48,287 bases of DNA from Bacteroidales bacterium (lineage in GTDB: Bacteria; Bacteroidota; Bacteroidia; Bacteroidales; Paludibacteraceae), in the NCBI GenBank assembly GCA_012518275.1, contig JAAYSS010000087.1:1-48287 (forward strand), in the 5' to 3' direction. The position numbers and the translations under genes are program-made. The notes below the pieces were generated by a model. That model saw only the letters and a program-made list of their open reading frames with translations. It was not told where the DNA came from and made no database searches. Each line of letters begins with the position of its first letter. Position 1 is the first letter of the stretch. Below are positions 9,230-17,773 of this stretch, piece after piece.

Positions 9230-10414
9230 TTAAATTACTCCCAAATGGCGTGCAACTTTTGTGATTTTTTCGATGGATTCGTCAATCTGGGCGAACGTAT
9301 GTGTAGCCATCAGCGAGTAGCGAATCAACGTATCTTCGGAATTTACCGCAGGCGTAACTACCGGATTCACAAAAACGCCTTCATCCATCAGCATGCGTGT
9401 CAGCGTAAAGGTTTTCATGTTGTCTCGGACGTAAAGCGGTATAATCGGAGTTTCGGTAGGTCCAATTTCAAACCCGGCTTTTTCAAATCCCTCTTTAGCG
9501 CGTTTTGTGTTTGCCCAGAGTTGCTCCATACGCCATTTCTCATCAGCCATCACATCCAAAGCTGCTAGCACGCAGCCCGCTGAAGCAGGCGTAATGGATG
9601 CGCTAAAAATTAATGTTCGTGACGTGTGTTTCAAGAAATTGATGATATTTTCATCTGCAGCTATAAAACCGCCGATTGTTCCTAACGATTTGCTGAAAGT
9701 GCCCATAATCAAATCTACATCATCAGAAACACCGAAATGTTCACAAACACCGGCACCCGTTTTGCCAAAAACACCCAGCGAGTGAGCCTCATCAACGTAC
9801 AGAGAAGCATTGTATTTTTTTGCTAAATCAACCATTTCCGGCAGCAAAGCCACATCGCCCTCCATACTGAAAACGCCATCGGTAACGATAAGTTTTATCC
9901 TGTCCGGCTCACATTTTTTGAGTATTCTCTCCAAGTGTTCCATGTCGTTATGCTTGTATTTCAGTGTTTTACCAAAGGTGAGCCTTTTGCCTTCGATGAT
10001 TGACGCGTGATTCCTTTCATCAAAAATTAAATAATCATTGCGTCCCACTAAACTGGGAATTACTCCTGAATTTACCGTAAATCCGGTTGCAAAAACCAAT
10101 GAAGCTTCTTTGTGCACCAATTTAGCAAGACGCTCTTCCAGTTCAACGTGAATATCAAGCGTGCCGTTCAAGAAACGTGATCCGGCACAGCCGGTACCAT
10201 ATTTCTCTACTGCTTTTATGGCAGCTTCTTTCAAACGGGGATGATTGGTTAGCCCTAAGTAGCTGTTTGAACCGAACATGAGAACCGGTTTCCCGTTTAT
10301 CTGAACAACAGTATCCTGATCGGATTCAATGGGACGAAAATAAGGATAAACTCCCAATGATTTAACTCTCTGGGGCTCTTGATATTGAGCCGTTTGTTTG
10401 CTTAGTAAACTCAT
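9230..10414 (-). CDS. spt: Serine palmitoyltransferase (alpha-oxoamine synthase)
   Basis: A 394-residue PLP enzyme of the alpha-oxoamine synthase family that condenses an acyl-CoA with an amino acid, here most likely palmitoyl-type CoA with serine, the first step of sphingolipid synthesis. Visible landmarks are NSYLGLTNHPRL, the aromatic-ring stacking segment DERNHASIIEG, the PLP-anchoring VDEAHSLGVFGKTG, and the Schiff-base Lys near residue 242 in GTFSKSLGTIGGF. The SKSLG form and GCAGSRFLNGTLDIH resemble the Bacteroides SPT (BT_0870 type) rather than Kbl or BioF. It is monocistronic, divergent from der, with a promoter at 10441-10448. Its paralog kbl lies at 15548-16735. Confidence 0.88.
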   Translation of the reverse strand: MSLLSKQTAQYQEPQRVKSLGVYPYFRPIESDQDTVVQINGKPVLMFGSNSYLGLTNHPRLKEAAIKAVEKYGTGCAGSRFLNGTLDIHVELEERLAKLVHKEASLVFATGFTVNSGVIPSLVGRNDYLIFDERNHASIIEGKRLTFGKTLKYKHNDMEHLERILKKCEPDRIKLIVTDGVFSMEGDVALLPEMVDLAKKYNASLYVDEAHSLGVFGKTGAGVCEHFGVSDDVDLIMGTFSKSLGTIGGFIAADENIINFLKHTSRTLIFSASITPASAGCVLAALDVMADEKWRMEQLWANTKRAKEGFEKAGFEIGPTETPIIPLYVRDNMKTFTLTRMLMDEGVFVNPVVTPAVNSEDTLIRYSLMATHTFAQIDESIEKITKVARHLGVI

Positions 10415-10440
10415 TCTGTAATATTATAGTTTGTAAGATA

Positions 10441-10448
10441 CAAAGATA
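10441..10448 (-). promoter_or_regulatory. -7 box of spt promoter
   Basis: Minus-strand TATCTTTG, an exact TAnnTTTG match, 26 bp upstream of the spt ATG. No good -33 TTTG is visible. It shares a 214-bp divergent intergenic region with the der promoter. Confidence 0.55.
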
Positions 10449-10553
10449 CAACTTTTTTGTTAAAATAGTTTTTGCTCATTTTTTTGAGAATTTCTAACAA
10501 TCCTTTTTCAAGTGGATGGAAGGTGATTAACTGTTAATAATGATTTTTTTACG

Positions 10554-10561
10554 TACCTTTG
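10554..10561 (+). promoter_or_regulatory. -7 box of der promoter
   Basis: TACCTTTG, an exact TAnnTTTG match followed by GCA as in rpsA and murF-alr. It implies a leader of about 60 nt before the der ATG at 10629. No clear -33 box. Confidence 0.55.
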
Positions 10562-10628
10562 CACTAAAAATATTTATACCCACTGATACTCCTCGTGAGA
10601 AGCGGGCAGAACATAAAATAAACAGAAA

Positions 10629-11942
10629 ATGGGAAATATAGTTGCAATCGTTGGACGCCCGAATGTGGGAAAATCGACCCTCTTTAACCGACTTACTAAG
10701 ACGCGAAGAGCCATAGTAGACAAACAAGCCGGCACTACCCGAGACCGTCAGTATGGCAAAAGCGAATGGAATGGGCGCGAGTTTTCAGTAATTGATACCG
10801 GTGGTTGGGTTGAAAATTCGGATGATGTTTTTGAAGAAGCAATCAATCGGCATGTGAAAATTGCTATTGAAGAAGCTGATGTCATCCTATTCGTAGTGGA
10901 TGTAATTAGCGGTATAACCGATCAGGATGAGCAAGTTGCCAAAATACTTCGTATGAATAAAAAGCCTGTGATGCTCATTGCCAACAAAGTAGATACATTT
11001 GATTTGCAATATCAAGCTGCAGAATTTTACAAATTCGGTTTAGGAGATCCGTTCATTATCTCTTCAATCAACGGACTGGGGACTGGCGAAATGTTGGACG
11101 AATTACTCAAACACTTTAAACCTGATATATCGGATGACATTGAAGATATGTTGCCACGATTTGCCGTTGTTGGACGTCCGAATGTGGGAAAATCATCCTT
11201 GATTAATGCATTAATCGGTGAAGAGAGAACTATTGTAACAGATATTGCCGGAACTACACGCGATTCAATTTATCTCCATTTCAACAGATTCGGACACAAC
11301 TTTTTCTTAGTTGATACTGCTGGAATTCGTAAAAAAGCTAAGGTTACAGAAGATTTGGAATACTACTCCGTTGTCCGTTCCATACGTGCAATAGAAAATT
11401 CAGATGTTTGTATTCTAATGATTGACGCTACACGTGGAGTGGAAAGCCAAGACATGAACATTTTTTCTTTGATACAAAGAAATAAAAAAGGGATGGTAGT
11501 AGTTATTAATAAATGGGATTTGATTGAAAATAAGGGAATTAATGATGTTAAGCGTATCGAAAAACATATTCGTGAACGATTTGCTCCGTTTGTAGATTTT
11601 CCGATTATATTTACCTCTGTACCTAACAAACAGCGAATTCTAAAAGTGCTTGACGCTGCAATGACCGTGTATAAAAACAAGCAACGAAAAATCCCGACAG
11701 GCAAACTGAATGCAGTACTGCTTCCGGCAATTGAAAATTATCCGCCTCCGGCATTGAAAGGCAAGTATGTCAAAATAAAGTATGTAACACAACTTCCGAA
11801 AACATCTGTTCCGTCCTTTGTCTTTTTTGCCAATTTACCTCAGTATGTGAAAGAACCTTATCGCCGTTTTTTGGAAAATAAAATTCGTGCTACATGGCAT
11901 TTTTCAGGCACTCCGATAAATGTGTTTATTAGGAAAAAATAA
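10629..11942 (+). CDS. der: Ribosome biogenesis GTPase Der (EngA)
   Basis: An essential GTPase that acts in maturation of the 50S ribosomal subunit. The 437-residue protein has two tandem G domains. The first shows [20 protein letters not shown] and NKVD. The second shows [23 protein letters not shown] and NKWD. A C-terminal KH-like domain of about 80 residues follows (from PTGKLNAVL to FIRKK). Length and order match the family. The near-identical P loops are also similar at the DNA level. The gene has its own promoter (10554-10561) and terminator (11981-12011), so it looks monocistronic. Confidence 0.97.
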   Translation: MGNIVAIVGRPNVGKSTLFNRLTKTRRAIVDKQAGTTRDRQYGKSEWNGREFSVIDTGGWVENSDDVFEEAINRHVKIAIEEADVILFVVDVISGITDQDEQVAKILRMNKKPVMLIANKVDTFDLQYQAAEFYKFGLGDPFIISSINGLGTGEMLDELLKHFKPDISDDIEDMLPRFAVVGRPNVGKSSLINALIGEERTIVTDIAGTTRDSIYLHFNRFGHNFFLVDTAGIRKKAKVTEDLEYYSVVRSIRAIENSDVCILMIDATRGVESQDMNIFSLIQRNKKGMVVVINKWDLIENKGINDVKRIEKHIRERFAPFVDFPIIFTSVPNKQRILKVLDAAMTVYKNKQRKIPTGKLNAVLLPAIENYPPPALKGKYVKIKYVTQLPKTSVPSFVFFANLPQYVKEPYRRFLENKIRATWHFSGTPINVFIRKK

Positions 11943-11980
11943 ATTTAATAAAAAATAAACAATTGATAATCAACTTGTAA

Positions 11981-12011
11981 AGGGTATCTCAGCTGAAATA
12001 CCCTATTTTTT
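11981..12011 (+). terminator. Rho-independent terminator of der
   Basis: AGGGTAT (11981-11987) pairs with ATACCCT (11998-12004) around a loop that contains the palindrome TCAGCTGA. A run of T follows at 12006-12011. Confidence 0.75.
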
Positions 12012-12104
12012 GTTTCAAATAATTCTTTTTGAAAAATGGTGCTTTCTTATTGTTAAAAAAACTTCTTTATTCTTTTGTAAAAAGGAAAATCTGAAAAAAA
12101 ATCA

Positions 12105-12112
12105 TACATTTG
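12105..12112 (+). promoter_or_regulatory. -7 box upstream of the beta-CASP gene
   Basis: TACATTTG, an exact TAnnTTTG match, 24 bp before the ATG at 12137. A TTTG at 12074-12077 is too far (27 bp) for the usual 19-20 bp spacing. It probably starts the plus-strand run that reaches at least DUF4230. Confidence 0.45.
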
Positions 12113-12136
12113 TGAGTAAATTAACGATTTCGATAA

Positions 12137-13546
12137 ATGAAGATTAAATTTCTGGGCGCTACGCGCGAAGTTACTGGTAGTAAAATTCTCATTACTACCG
12201 ATGAAGGTAAAAAAATTCTTTTGGACTGTGGATTATTTCAAGGAAAAGGGCTTGAAACCGACGCGAAGAACCGAAACATTGGGATTGATCCGTCAGAACT
12301 TCATCACATCATACTTTCTCATGCACATATCGACCACTCGGGACTGATACCTTATTTTTATAAACTCGGCTTTCGCGGCTCAATTATTTGCACCAACGCA
12401 ACGCGCAACCTTTGCTCAATTATGCTCCCAGACAGTGGACATATTCAAGAGTTAGATGCAAAATGGTTTAATAAAAAGCAGGCGAAAAAAAAGCTCCCGT
12501 TTATCCAGCCTATTTACACGGTGAATGATGCTGAAAACTCGATGAAACTCTTTATTGGAGTGGATTACGACCGCCGCTTTTATATCAATGATAAAATTAA
12601 CGTAAAATTTACCAACACGGGGCATATGCTCGGTAGCTCGGTGGTTAATTTAGAAATTAATGAAAACGGCAAAAAAGTGCGGCTGGCATACACGGGTGAT
12701 ATCGGGCGACCATCGAATCGGATTTTGAAACCGCCCGTGCCGTTTCCACAGTGCGATTATCTAATTACTGAATCAACATATGGCGACCGAATCCACGAAC
12801 AGATGACGGAAGTGGAAAAGGAGTTTTACGACATTATTCACGACACCTGTGTAGTACGAAAAGGAAAGCTTATCATCCCTTCCTTCGCTATTGGTCGAAC
12901 GCAGGAAATTGTGTATGTGCTGAATAAATTCTTTAATAACGGCACACTCCCTAACATCGATGTGTACGTGGATAGCCCGTTGGCTGTGAATGCTACCGAT
13001 ATTTTCCGTATGCACTTGGACAATCTCAATGACGACGTGCATAACGAAATCCGAACAGAACGCGACCCCGATCCGTTTGGTTTTAATCGCCTGCACTACA
13101 TCAAAAAGGCAGACGATTCAAAAGCACTTAATGGCGATCCACGCCCTAGCATAATCATCTCGGCATCAGGCATGGCGGAAGCAGGGCGCATTAAGCACCA
13201 CATTGCCAACAATATCGAAAATCCGCAAAACACTATCTTGATGGTGGGCTATTGCTCACCGACTTCGCTTGGCGCGCGACTTCAAGACCCGAAACGTAAG
13301 GAAATCTCTATTTTTGGTAAAATACACGCAATTAACGCGAAAATTATGCGTATTGAAGCTTTCTCGGGGCACGGTGATTATAATGAAATGAAGTCTTTTC
13401 TTAATTGTCAAGATAAATCAATCGTTAAGAAAACTTTCTTGGTGCACGGTGAATATAAAGTACAGCAGTTTTACAGCAACGTTTTGACCGAAGACGGGTT
13501 CAAGAAAGTAGAAATTCCTGCTTTCGGCGATGAATTTGAAGTTTAG
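12137..13546 (+). CDS. Metallo-beta-lactamase / beta-CASP RNase-like protein
   Basis: A 469-residue member of the bacterial CPSF73-like beta-CASP family, expected to be an RNA endo- or exonuclease. The zinc site is complete: HAHIDHSG (motif 2), TNTGHMLGS (motif 3) and TGDIGR (motif 4). The beta-CASP domain has motif A around STYGD, SFAIGRTQEI and YVDSPLAVNATDIF, motif B in SASGMAEAGRIKHH, and the C-terminal zinc ligands in SGHGDY and LVHGE. The substrate is not deducible. It opens a plus-strand cluster, the lactonase-like gene following 20 bp later. Confidence 0.9.
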   Translation: MKIKFLGATREVTGSKILITTDEGKKILLDCGLFQGKGLETDAKNRNIGIDPSELHHIILSHAHIDHSGLIPYFYKLGFRGSIICTNATRNLCSIMLPDSGHIQELDAKWFNKKQAKKKLPFIQPIYTVNDAENSMKLFIGVDYDRRFYINDKINVKFTNTGHMLGSSVVNLEINENGKKVRLAYTGDIGRPSNRILKPPVPFPQCDYLITESTYGDRIHEQMTEVEKEFYDIIHDTCVVRKGKLIIPSFAIGRTQEIVYVLNKFFNNGTLPNIDVYVDSPLAVNATDIFRMHLDNLNDDVHNEIRTERDPDPFGFNRLHYIKKADDSKALNGDPRPSIIISASGMAEAGRIKHHIANNIENPQNTILMVGYCSPTSLGARLQDPKRKEISIFGKIHAINAKIMRIEAFSGHGDYNEMKSFLNCQDKSIVKKTFLVHGEYKVQQFYSNVLTEDGFKKVEIPAFGDEFEV

Positions 13547-13566
13547 GTAAAAATATTCCAGAAAAA

Positions 13567-14670
13567 ATGTCAAAAAGAATAATCATGCTATCATTTCTTT
13601 TGGTTTCTACATTTCCTTTTGTGCTATGTAGAAACTACAAAATGATAGTTGGCACATATACGCAAGGCACTCAAAGCGAAGGAATTTACGCCTTAGAATT
13701 TAACAAAAAAGGGGCGTTGGTTTCGAAAAAACTGCTGGCAAAGAGCCTTAATCCGAGTTTTTTGGCGTTTTCACCTGACGAAAAATACGTGTATGCTGTC
13801 AATGAGACGGGGCAAAAAAGCACCGTGAGTGCATTTGCTTTTGACAAAAAAGCAGGAACACTGACTTTTCTAAGTAAATCGGATGTGCTGGAAGGGCCCT
13901 GTCACGTTTATTCTGCTCAAAATCATGTTTTTACGGCGAATTACACTTCTGGTTCCATTTCCATTTTAGGCAGAAAAGAGAACGGAGCTTTGACCGATAC
14001 GCTTTACAATATCATTCATCCAAGGTACCTGTACGGGCCTGGCAGAACAGGTCCGAGCCATGCGCATCAGATAGTCTCATCACCTGACGGAAGGTTTGTT
14101 TTGGCTACAAATCTCGGAACAGACGGCGTTTTTGCTTACCGTTATCATCCGGCAAGCACTAAAAATGTGTTGGAATTTATTTCCGAAACCAAAGTGGCTA
14201 AACGAAGCGGACCGCGTCACATGACTTTTAGCAAAAACGGAAAATTTCTCTATTTACTGAATGAACTAAGCGCCGAATTGAATGTTTTTTCGGTGGATAG
14301 TGCATGTAATTTAACGCGGATACAAGAAATTCCGTTGGTTGATGATATTTCAAAAACCAAGAGTGGAGCAGATATTCATCTTTCGCCCGATGGAAAATAT
14401 CTCTACGCTACTAATCGCGCCGACGAAAACACCATTACCTGCTTCAAAGTTTATAAAAATGGCACAATAAAAAGGGTAGAGCAATATTCAACTTATGGAA
14501 ATGCGCCACGAAATTTTGCAATATCTCCGGACGGGAAATTTGTTTTCGTTGGCAATCAAAAGACAAATAACATAACCGTTTTCAGCAGAAACAAGCGAAA
14601 CGGTAAGCTGAAGCTTATCGGTAAGGACATTGAGTTGGGAGCTCCAGTATGTCTGCTGTTTTATAAATGA
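13567..14670 (+). CDS. Secreted lactonase-family seven-bladed propeller protein
   Basis: A 367-residue protein with an N-terminal signal sequence (RIIMLSFLLVSTFPFVLC) and then a beta-propeller of the Pgl (YbhE) type. Blade motifs recur: LAFSPDEKYVYAVNE, SSPDGRFVLATNLGTDGV, GPRHMTFSKNGKFLYLLNE, HLSPDGKYLYATNR and AISPDGKFVFVGNQ. Family members include 6-phosphogluconolactonase, but a secreted protein cannot act on cytoplasmic 6-phosphogluconolactone. The substrate is therefore probably another lactone or sugar derivative (inference). If the Cys at the end of the hydrophobic stretch is lipidated, it would be a lipoprotein, but the lipobox is poor. Confidence 0.8.
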   Translation: MSKRIIMLSFLLVSTFPFVLCRNYKMIVGTYTQGTQSEGIYALEFNKKGALVSKKLLAKSLNPSFLAFSPDEKYVYAVNETGQKSTVSAFAFDKKAGTLTFLSKSDVLEGPCHVYSAQNHVFTANYTSGSISILGRKENGALTDTLYNIIHPRYLYGPGRTGPSHAHQIVSSPDGRFVLATNLGTDGVFAYRYHPASTKNVLEFISETKVAKRSGPRHMTFSKNGKFLYLLNELSAELNVFSVDSACNLTRIQEIPLVDDISKTKSGADIHLSPDGKYLYATNRADENTITCFKVYKNGTIKRVEQYSTYGNAPRNFAISPDGKFVFVGNQKTNNITVFSRNKRNGKLKLIGKDIELGAPVCLLFYK

Positions 14671-14680
14671 TTGCAGTTGT

Positions 14681-14785
14681 ATGGAAAACAAAAAATTTAT
14701 CAAATTAATACTTATCATCGCTTCCGCTATTTTAGGCGTAACCGGTTTGCTGATTTTTTTGCTGTATTGGTTTGTCGGAAGATAA
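14681..14785 (+). CDS. Possible 34-residue single-helix membrane protein
   Basis: Starting 10 bp after the lactonase stop, an ATG opens a 34-codon frame: a basic head MENKKFIK, a long hydrophobic helix (LILIIASAILGVTGLLIFLLYWF) and a VGR end. Charge distribution (positive inside) and tight spacing suggest a real small membrane protein. The next gene would start 1 bp or 73 bp after its stop, depending on the start used. I do not recognise a family. It could instead be a decayed leader of the DUF4230 gene. Confidence 0.5.
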   Translation: MENKKFIKLILIIASAILGVTGLLIFLLYWFVGR

Positions 14786-14858
14786 AATGCTAATTAAAAG
14801 CTACTCACGAGATAGAAACAACAAAAAGTACAAACTTCGCATTTCAGATATAAATATC

Positions 14859-15467
14859 ATGAATAGAAAAACGAATTATCCCGCTATAGTCTTATTAATT
14901 ACGGCACTTGTGTTGGCTTTTTTCCTTTTCAAAAAGTCGAGCAAGCAGCCCAAATACGACAGTGCCGCCATTATGGAAAAGATAGCTTATGTGAAAGACC
15001 TTTCGCTGGTAAAGTACAATTACAGTGGGGTAATCAGTTATAGCGATTATGTGAAATTCAAGAACTTGCAGGTGCCGCTAACTGAAAAATCATTCCTTAT
15101 TCGGTACAACGACGGCTATGTGAAAGCCGGCATTGATATGAGCAAAGCTTCGGTATCCGTTTCCGGGAAAAGTGTAAAAGTTATTCTTCCAAAGCCGGAA
15201 ATTCAGGAAACGGTAATTGATGAAAAAACCATTCAAGTGTACGATGAAAGTTTGAATATTTTCAATCCGACCAAAATTTCCGATTTTAAAAAAGCTATTT
15301 CGGGCGAAAAAAATAAAATAACGCAAGATGCACTTGCCAAAGGCATTCTGACCGAATCATCGGATCAGGCGCATAAGTTCATTTCATCATTGCTTGAAGA
15401 ACTCGGATTTGAAAAAATAGATATTCTTGAAGCAGAAAGTTTAAGCATACCGATTGGGAAAGAATGA
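14859..15467 (+). CDS. DUF4230 membrane-anchored protein
   Basis: A protein of about 202 residues with an N-terminal membrane helix (PAIVLLITALVLAFFLF, about residues 7-23) and an exported DUF4230-type domain: strand-rich LSLVKYNYSGVISYSDYV, IRYNDGYVKAGIDMSK, VKVILPKPEI, then a helical C-terminus. Function is unknown. The frame is open back to 14772, with another ATG at 14787, but those starts place 24-29 polar residues before the helix. The ATG at 14859 gives a normal anchor. It follows the beta-CASP, lactonase and 34-residue genes on the same strand. Confidence 0.75.
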   Translation: MNRKTNYPAIVLLITALVLAFFLFKKSSKQPKYDSAAIMEKIAYVKDLSLVKYNYSGVISYSDYVKFKNLQVPLTEKSFLIRYNDGYVKAGIDMSKASVSVSGKSVKVILPKPEIQETVIDEKTIQVYDESLNIFNPTKISDFKKAISGEKNKITQDALAKGILTESSDQAHKFISSLLEELGFEKIDILEAESLSIPIGKE

Positions 15468-15547
15468 GTAGTAAGACGATAAGAACCAAGACTTTTAGAC
15501 AAAAGACGATTTGACGATTCTACAATTAAACAAAATCACAATATACT
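15468..15547. repeat. Degenerate short-word spacer before kbl
   Basis: Eighty bases of low-complexity sequence built from repeated words: GACGAT three times (15475-15480, 15505-15510, 15513-15518), CCAAGAC and TTTAGAC. It looks like a decayed array of short repeats. No promoter matching TAnnTTTG is visible. Confidence 0.4.
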
Positions 15548-16735
15548 ATGTATCAAAATTTTCAACAACACTTACAACAAGAACTTCAATCCATAGAAGA
15601 AGCCGGATTGTACAAAAACGAACGTGTAATCATCTCGCCACAAGGGGCAGCTATCCGCGTTTCCGACGGGAAAGAAGTATTGAATTTCTGCGCCAATAAC
15701 TACCTTGGACTTTCTAACAACCAAAAGCTTCGCGAAGCGGCAAAAACAGCTATCGATTCACACGGCTACGGCATGTCGTCCGTGCGTTTTATCTGCGGAA
15801 CGCAAGACCTGCACAAGCAGCTGGAGCAATTGGTAACCAAGTTTTTCGGAACAGATGACACCATTCTCTATACGTCTTGTTTTGATGCTAACGGCGGTCT
15901 CTTTCAGCCGCTGCTTACCGCCGAAGACGCCATCATTTCCGATGCACTGAATCATGCGTCTATCATTGACGGAGTACGGCTTTGCAAGGCAAAACGATAC
16001 CGCTATGCGAACGCCGATATGGCTGATTTGGAAGCCCAGCTGATTAAAGCACAGGCGCAGCGTTTCCGAATGATTGTTACCGACGGCGTTTTCTCGATGG
16101 ACGGCAACGTAGCACCGATGGACAAAATCTATGAACTTGCCAATAAATACGATGCGATGGTAATGATTGACGAGAGTCACTCAGCCGGTGTGGTTGGGAA
16201 AACGGGACGGGGGGTTACCGAACTTTTCGATCTGATGGGCAAAATTGAAATTATTACCGGCACGTTGGGGAAAGCATTCGGCGGTGCAATTGGCGGTTTT
16301 ACTACTGGAAAGCAGGAAATTATCGATATGCTGCGTCAACGTTCACGCCCGTATCTTTTTTCTAATTCTATTCCGCCGATGGTTGCTGCTGCTGGCATTA
16401 AGATGTTTGAAATGATGGATGAAACCAACGAGCTGCAAGACAAACTCCACGAGAATACGGAATATTTTGTCAAGAAGATGAAAGAAGCCGGATTTGACAT
16501 CAAACCCACGGAATCGGCTATTTGTGCAGTGATGCTGTATGACGCCAAACTTTCGCAAAATATGGCAGAGCGGTTGCTCGACGAAGGAATTTACGTTGTC
16601 GGATTCTACTATCCTGTTGTGCCAAAAGACGAAGCACGCATCCGTGTGCAAATTTCTGCAGCTCATGAGAAAGCACATTTGGATAAGTGCATTGAAGCAT
16701 TTACTAAAATTGGCAAAGAACTGAAAGTGATTTAA
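15548..16735 (+). CDS. kbl: Glycine C-acetyltransferase (2-amino-3-ketobutyrate CoA ligase)
   Basis: A 395-residue PLP enzyme that joins acetyl-CoA and glycine or, in catabolism, cleaves 2-amino-3-ketobutyrate from threonine. Landmarks are [60 protein letters not shown] and the Schiff-base Lys near residue 242 in [13 protein letters not shown]. The GTLGKA form, [12 protein letters not shown] and the [13 protein letters not shown] ending match Kbl rather than SPT or BioF. No threonine dehydrogenase is adjacent, so the partner step must be encoded elsewhere or the gene has another use. It is flanked on both sides by repeat-like spacers. Confidence 0.9.
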   Translation: MYQNFQQHLQQELQSIEEAGLYKNERVIISPQGAAIRVSDGKEVLNFCANNYLGLSNNQKLREAAKTAIDSHGYGMSSVRFICGTQDLHKQLEQLVTKFFGTDDTILYTSCFDANGGLFQPLLTAEDAIISDALNHASIIDGVRLCKAKRYRYANADMADLEAQLIKAQAQRFRMIVTDGVFSMDGNVAPMDKIYELANKYDAMVMIDESHSAGVVGKTGRGVTELFDLMGKIEIITGTLGKAFGGAIGGFTTGKQEIIDMLRQRSRPYLFSNSIPPMVAAAGIKMFEMMDETNELQDKLHENTEYFVKKMKEAGFDIKPTESAICAVMLYDAKLSQNMAERLLDEGIYVVGFYYPVVPKDEARIRVQISAAHEKAHLDKCIEAFTKIGKELKVI

Positions 16736-16739
16736 TTTC

Positions 16740-16785
16740 GGTGGTCAGTAATCGGTGAATGGTAAAATACCATTTACCGACCACC
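16740..16785. repeat. Imperfect inverted repeat between kbl and the thioesterase gene
   Basis: GGTGGT...CGGTGAATGGTA (16740-16764) faces TACCATTTACCGACCACC (from 16768), giving an interrupted stem with a 7-base bulge and a 3-4-base loop. There is no T run, so it is not a clear terminator. The word ATTCACCAAT recurs at 16800-16809 and at 3881-3890. Confidence 0.4.
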
Positions 16786-16814
16786 AAACACTACACAACA
16801 TTCACCAATAAAAA

Positions 16815-17204
16815 ATGTACATTTACGAACTCGACTTCAAAGTGCGCGATTACGAGTGTGATTTGCAGGGAATTGTAAACAATTCGGTATATCAAAACTA
16901 CTTGGAACATACGCGCCATGAATTTTTACTGGAAAGAAACGTTAGTTTTTCTGAACTTCACTCACAGGGGATTGATGCCGTGGTGGCACGAATAGAAATG
17001 GCTTTTAAGGTGCCGTTACGGTCGCGTGATGAATTTGTATGCAAACTCGGCGTGAAAAAGGAAGGCGTGAAATACATCTTCAACCAAGCCATCTACCGAA
17101 AACCGGACAACAAACTCTGCTTTACAGCAAAAGTTACTACGGTAGTAATGGTTGACGGAAAAATGACCGCTGATTTTGCTCCGTTTGATGAAATAGTGGG
17201 ATAA
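16815..17204 (+). CDS. Acyl-CoA thioesterase, hotdog (4HBT/FadM-YbgC) family
   Basis: A 129-residue single hotdog domain. The N-terminal signature V(R)DYECDLQGIVNNSVYQNYLEHTRHEF has the Asp and the Asn-containing loop before the central helix typical of YbgC/FadM-type thioesterases. The rest is strand-rich (FKVPLRSRDEFVC, YIFNQAIYR, KVTTVVMVDG). It probably hydrolyses an acyl-CoA or acyl-ACP; the chain length cannot be read from sequence. It follows kbl by 79 bp and precedes the MIP18 gene by 68 bp on the same strand. Confidence 0.85.
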   Translation: MYIYELDFKVRDYECDLQGIVNNSVYQNYLEHTRHEFLLERNVSFSELHSQGIDAVVARIEMAFKVPLRSRDEFVCKLGVKKEGVKYIFNQAIYRKPDNKLCFTAKVTTVVMVDGKMTADFAPFDEIVG

Positions 17205-17272
17205 TAAGCGGTTCTTTCAACTTTTTACATGCTGAAATTGTTTGTAATACAGAAACTGAAAAAGGACAAGCT

Positions 17273-17587
17273 ATGAATGAATTTTTAGAAAAGGAAGAAA
17301 AAATTGTCAAAATGCTTCGTACGGTGTTTGACCCTGAAATACCAGTTAATATTTACGATTTGGGATTGATATACAAAATTGACCCGAAAGATGACGGTAC
17401 GGTGGATATTGATATGACACTAACGGCACCTAACTGCCCTGCTGTGGATTTTATCGTGGAAGACGTGATAATGAAAGTGGAGAGTGTGGAAGGTGTGAAA
17501 AAAGTAAATGTAAATATCGTATTTGATCCGCCGTGGGACAAAGACATGATGAGCGAAGAAGCACAACTGGAACTGGGATTTCTTTAG
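17273..17587 (+). CDS. MIP18/DUF59 iron-sulfur assembly protein
   Basis: A 104-residue single-domain protein of the MIP18 (DUF59) family, related to SufT and PaaD. Signatures are the opening MLRTVFDPEIPVNIYDLGLIY, the conserved Cys in LTAPNCPAVDF, and the closing VNVNIVFDPPWDKDMMSEEA. Family members help deliver or mature iron-sulfur clusters. No suf genes are in the window, so linkage to that pathway rests on the family. Length is normal. Confidence 0.88.
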   Translation: MNEFLEKEEKIVKMLRTVFDPEIPVNIYDLGLIYKIDPKDDGTVDIDMTLTAPNCPAVDFIVEDVIMKVESVEGVKKVNVNIVFDPPWDKDMMSEEAQLELGFL

Positions 17588-17773
17588 TTTTATAGTTTAC
17601 AGTTTTTAGGTCTGAGTTATTACAGATTTATTAGCTTTAAATTCAGCAGCTTATAAACATAACAATTTGTTTTCACTTTGATTCGGAAAACAAAAATTTC
17701 AAACCTATCAAGTTACTTCGTGCTTTGAGTATCAAGCTTTGAGCTAAATTAACAACCATTCAATTAACAGCAA
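17588..17773. repeat. Low-complexity spacer before lpxH
   Basis: 186 bp without a gene. It carries repeated words such as TATAGTTTACAGTTT near the start and GCTTTGAG twice (17722-17729, 17736-17743). It has the same decayed-repeat texture as 15468-15547. No terminator or good promoter is visible. Confidence 0.35.

Noticed and set aside
15475-15518. Three GACGAT words as a possible CRISPR or iteron array
   Set aside because: Units are too short, unevenly spaced and without spacers of constant length.
15758-16180. 140-codon minus-strand frame within kbl
   Set aside because: Shadow of the PLP enzyme; no start context or motif.
16740-16785. Inverted repeat after kbl as an insertion-sequence end or terminator
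   Set aside because: No transposase, no target duplication and no T run; it fits the decayed-repeat texture better.
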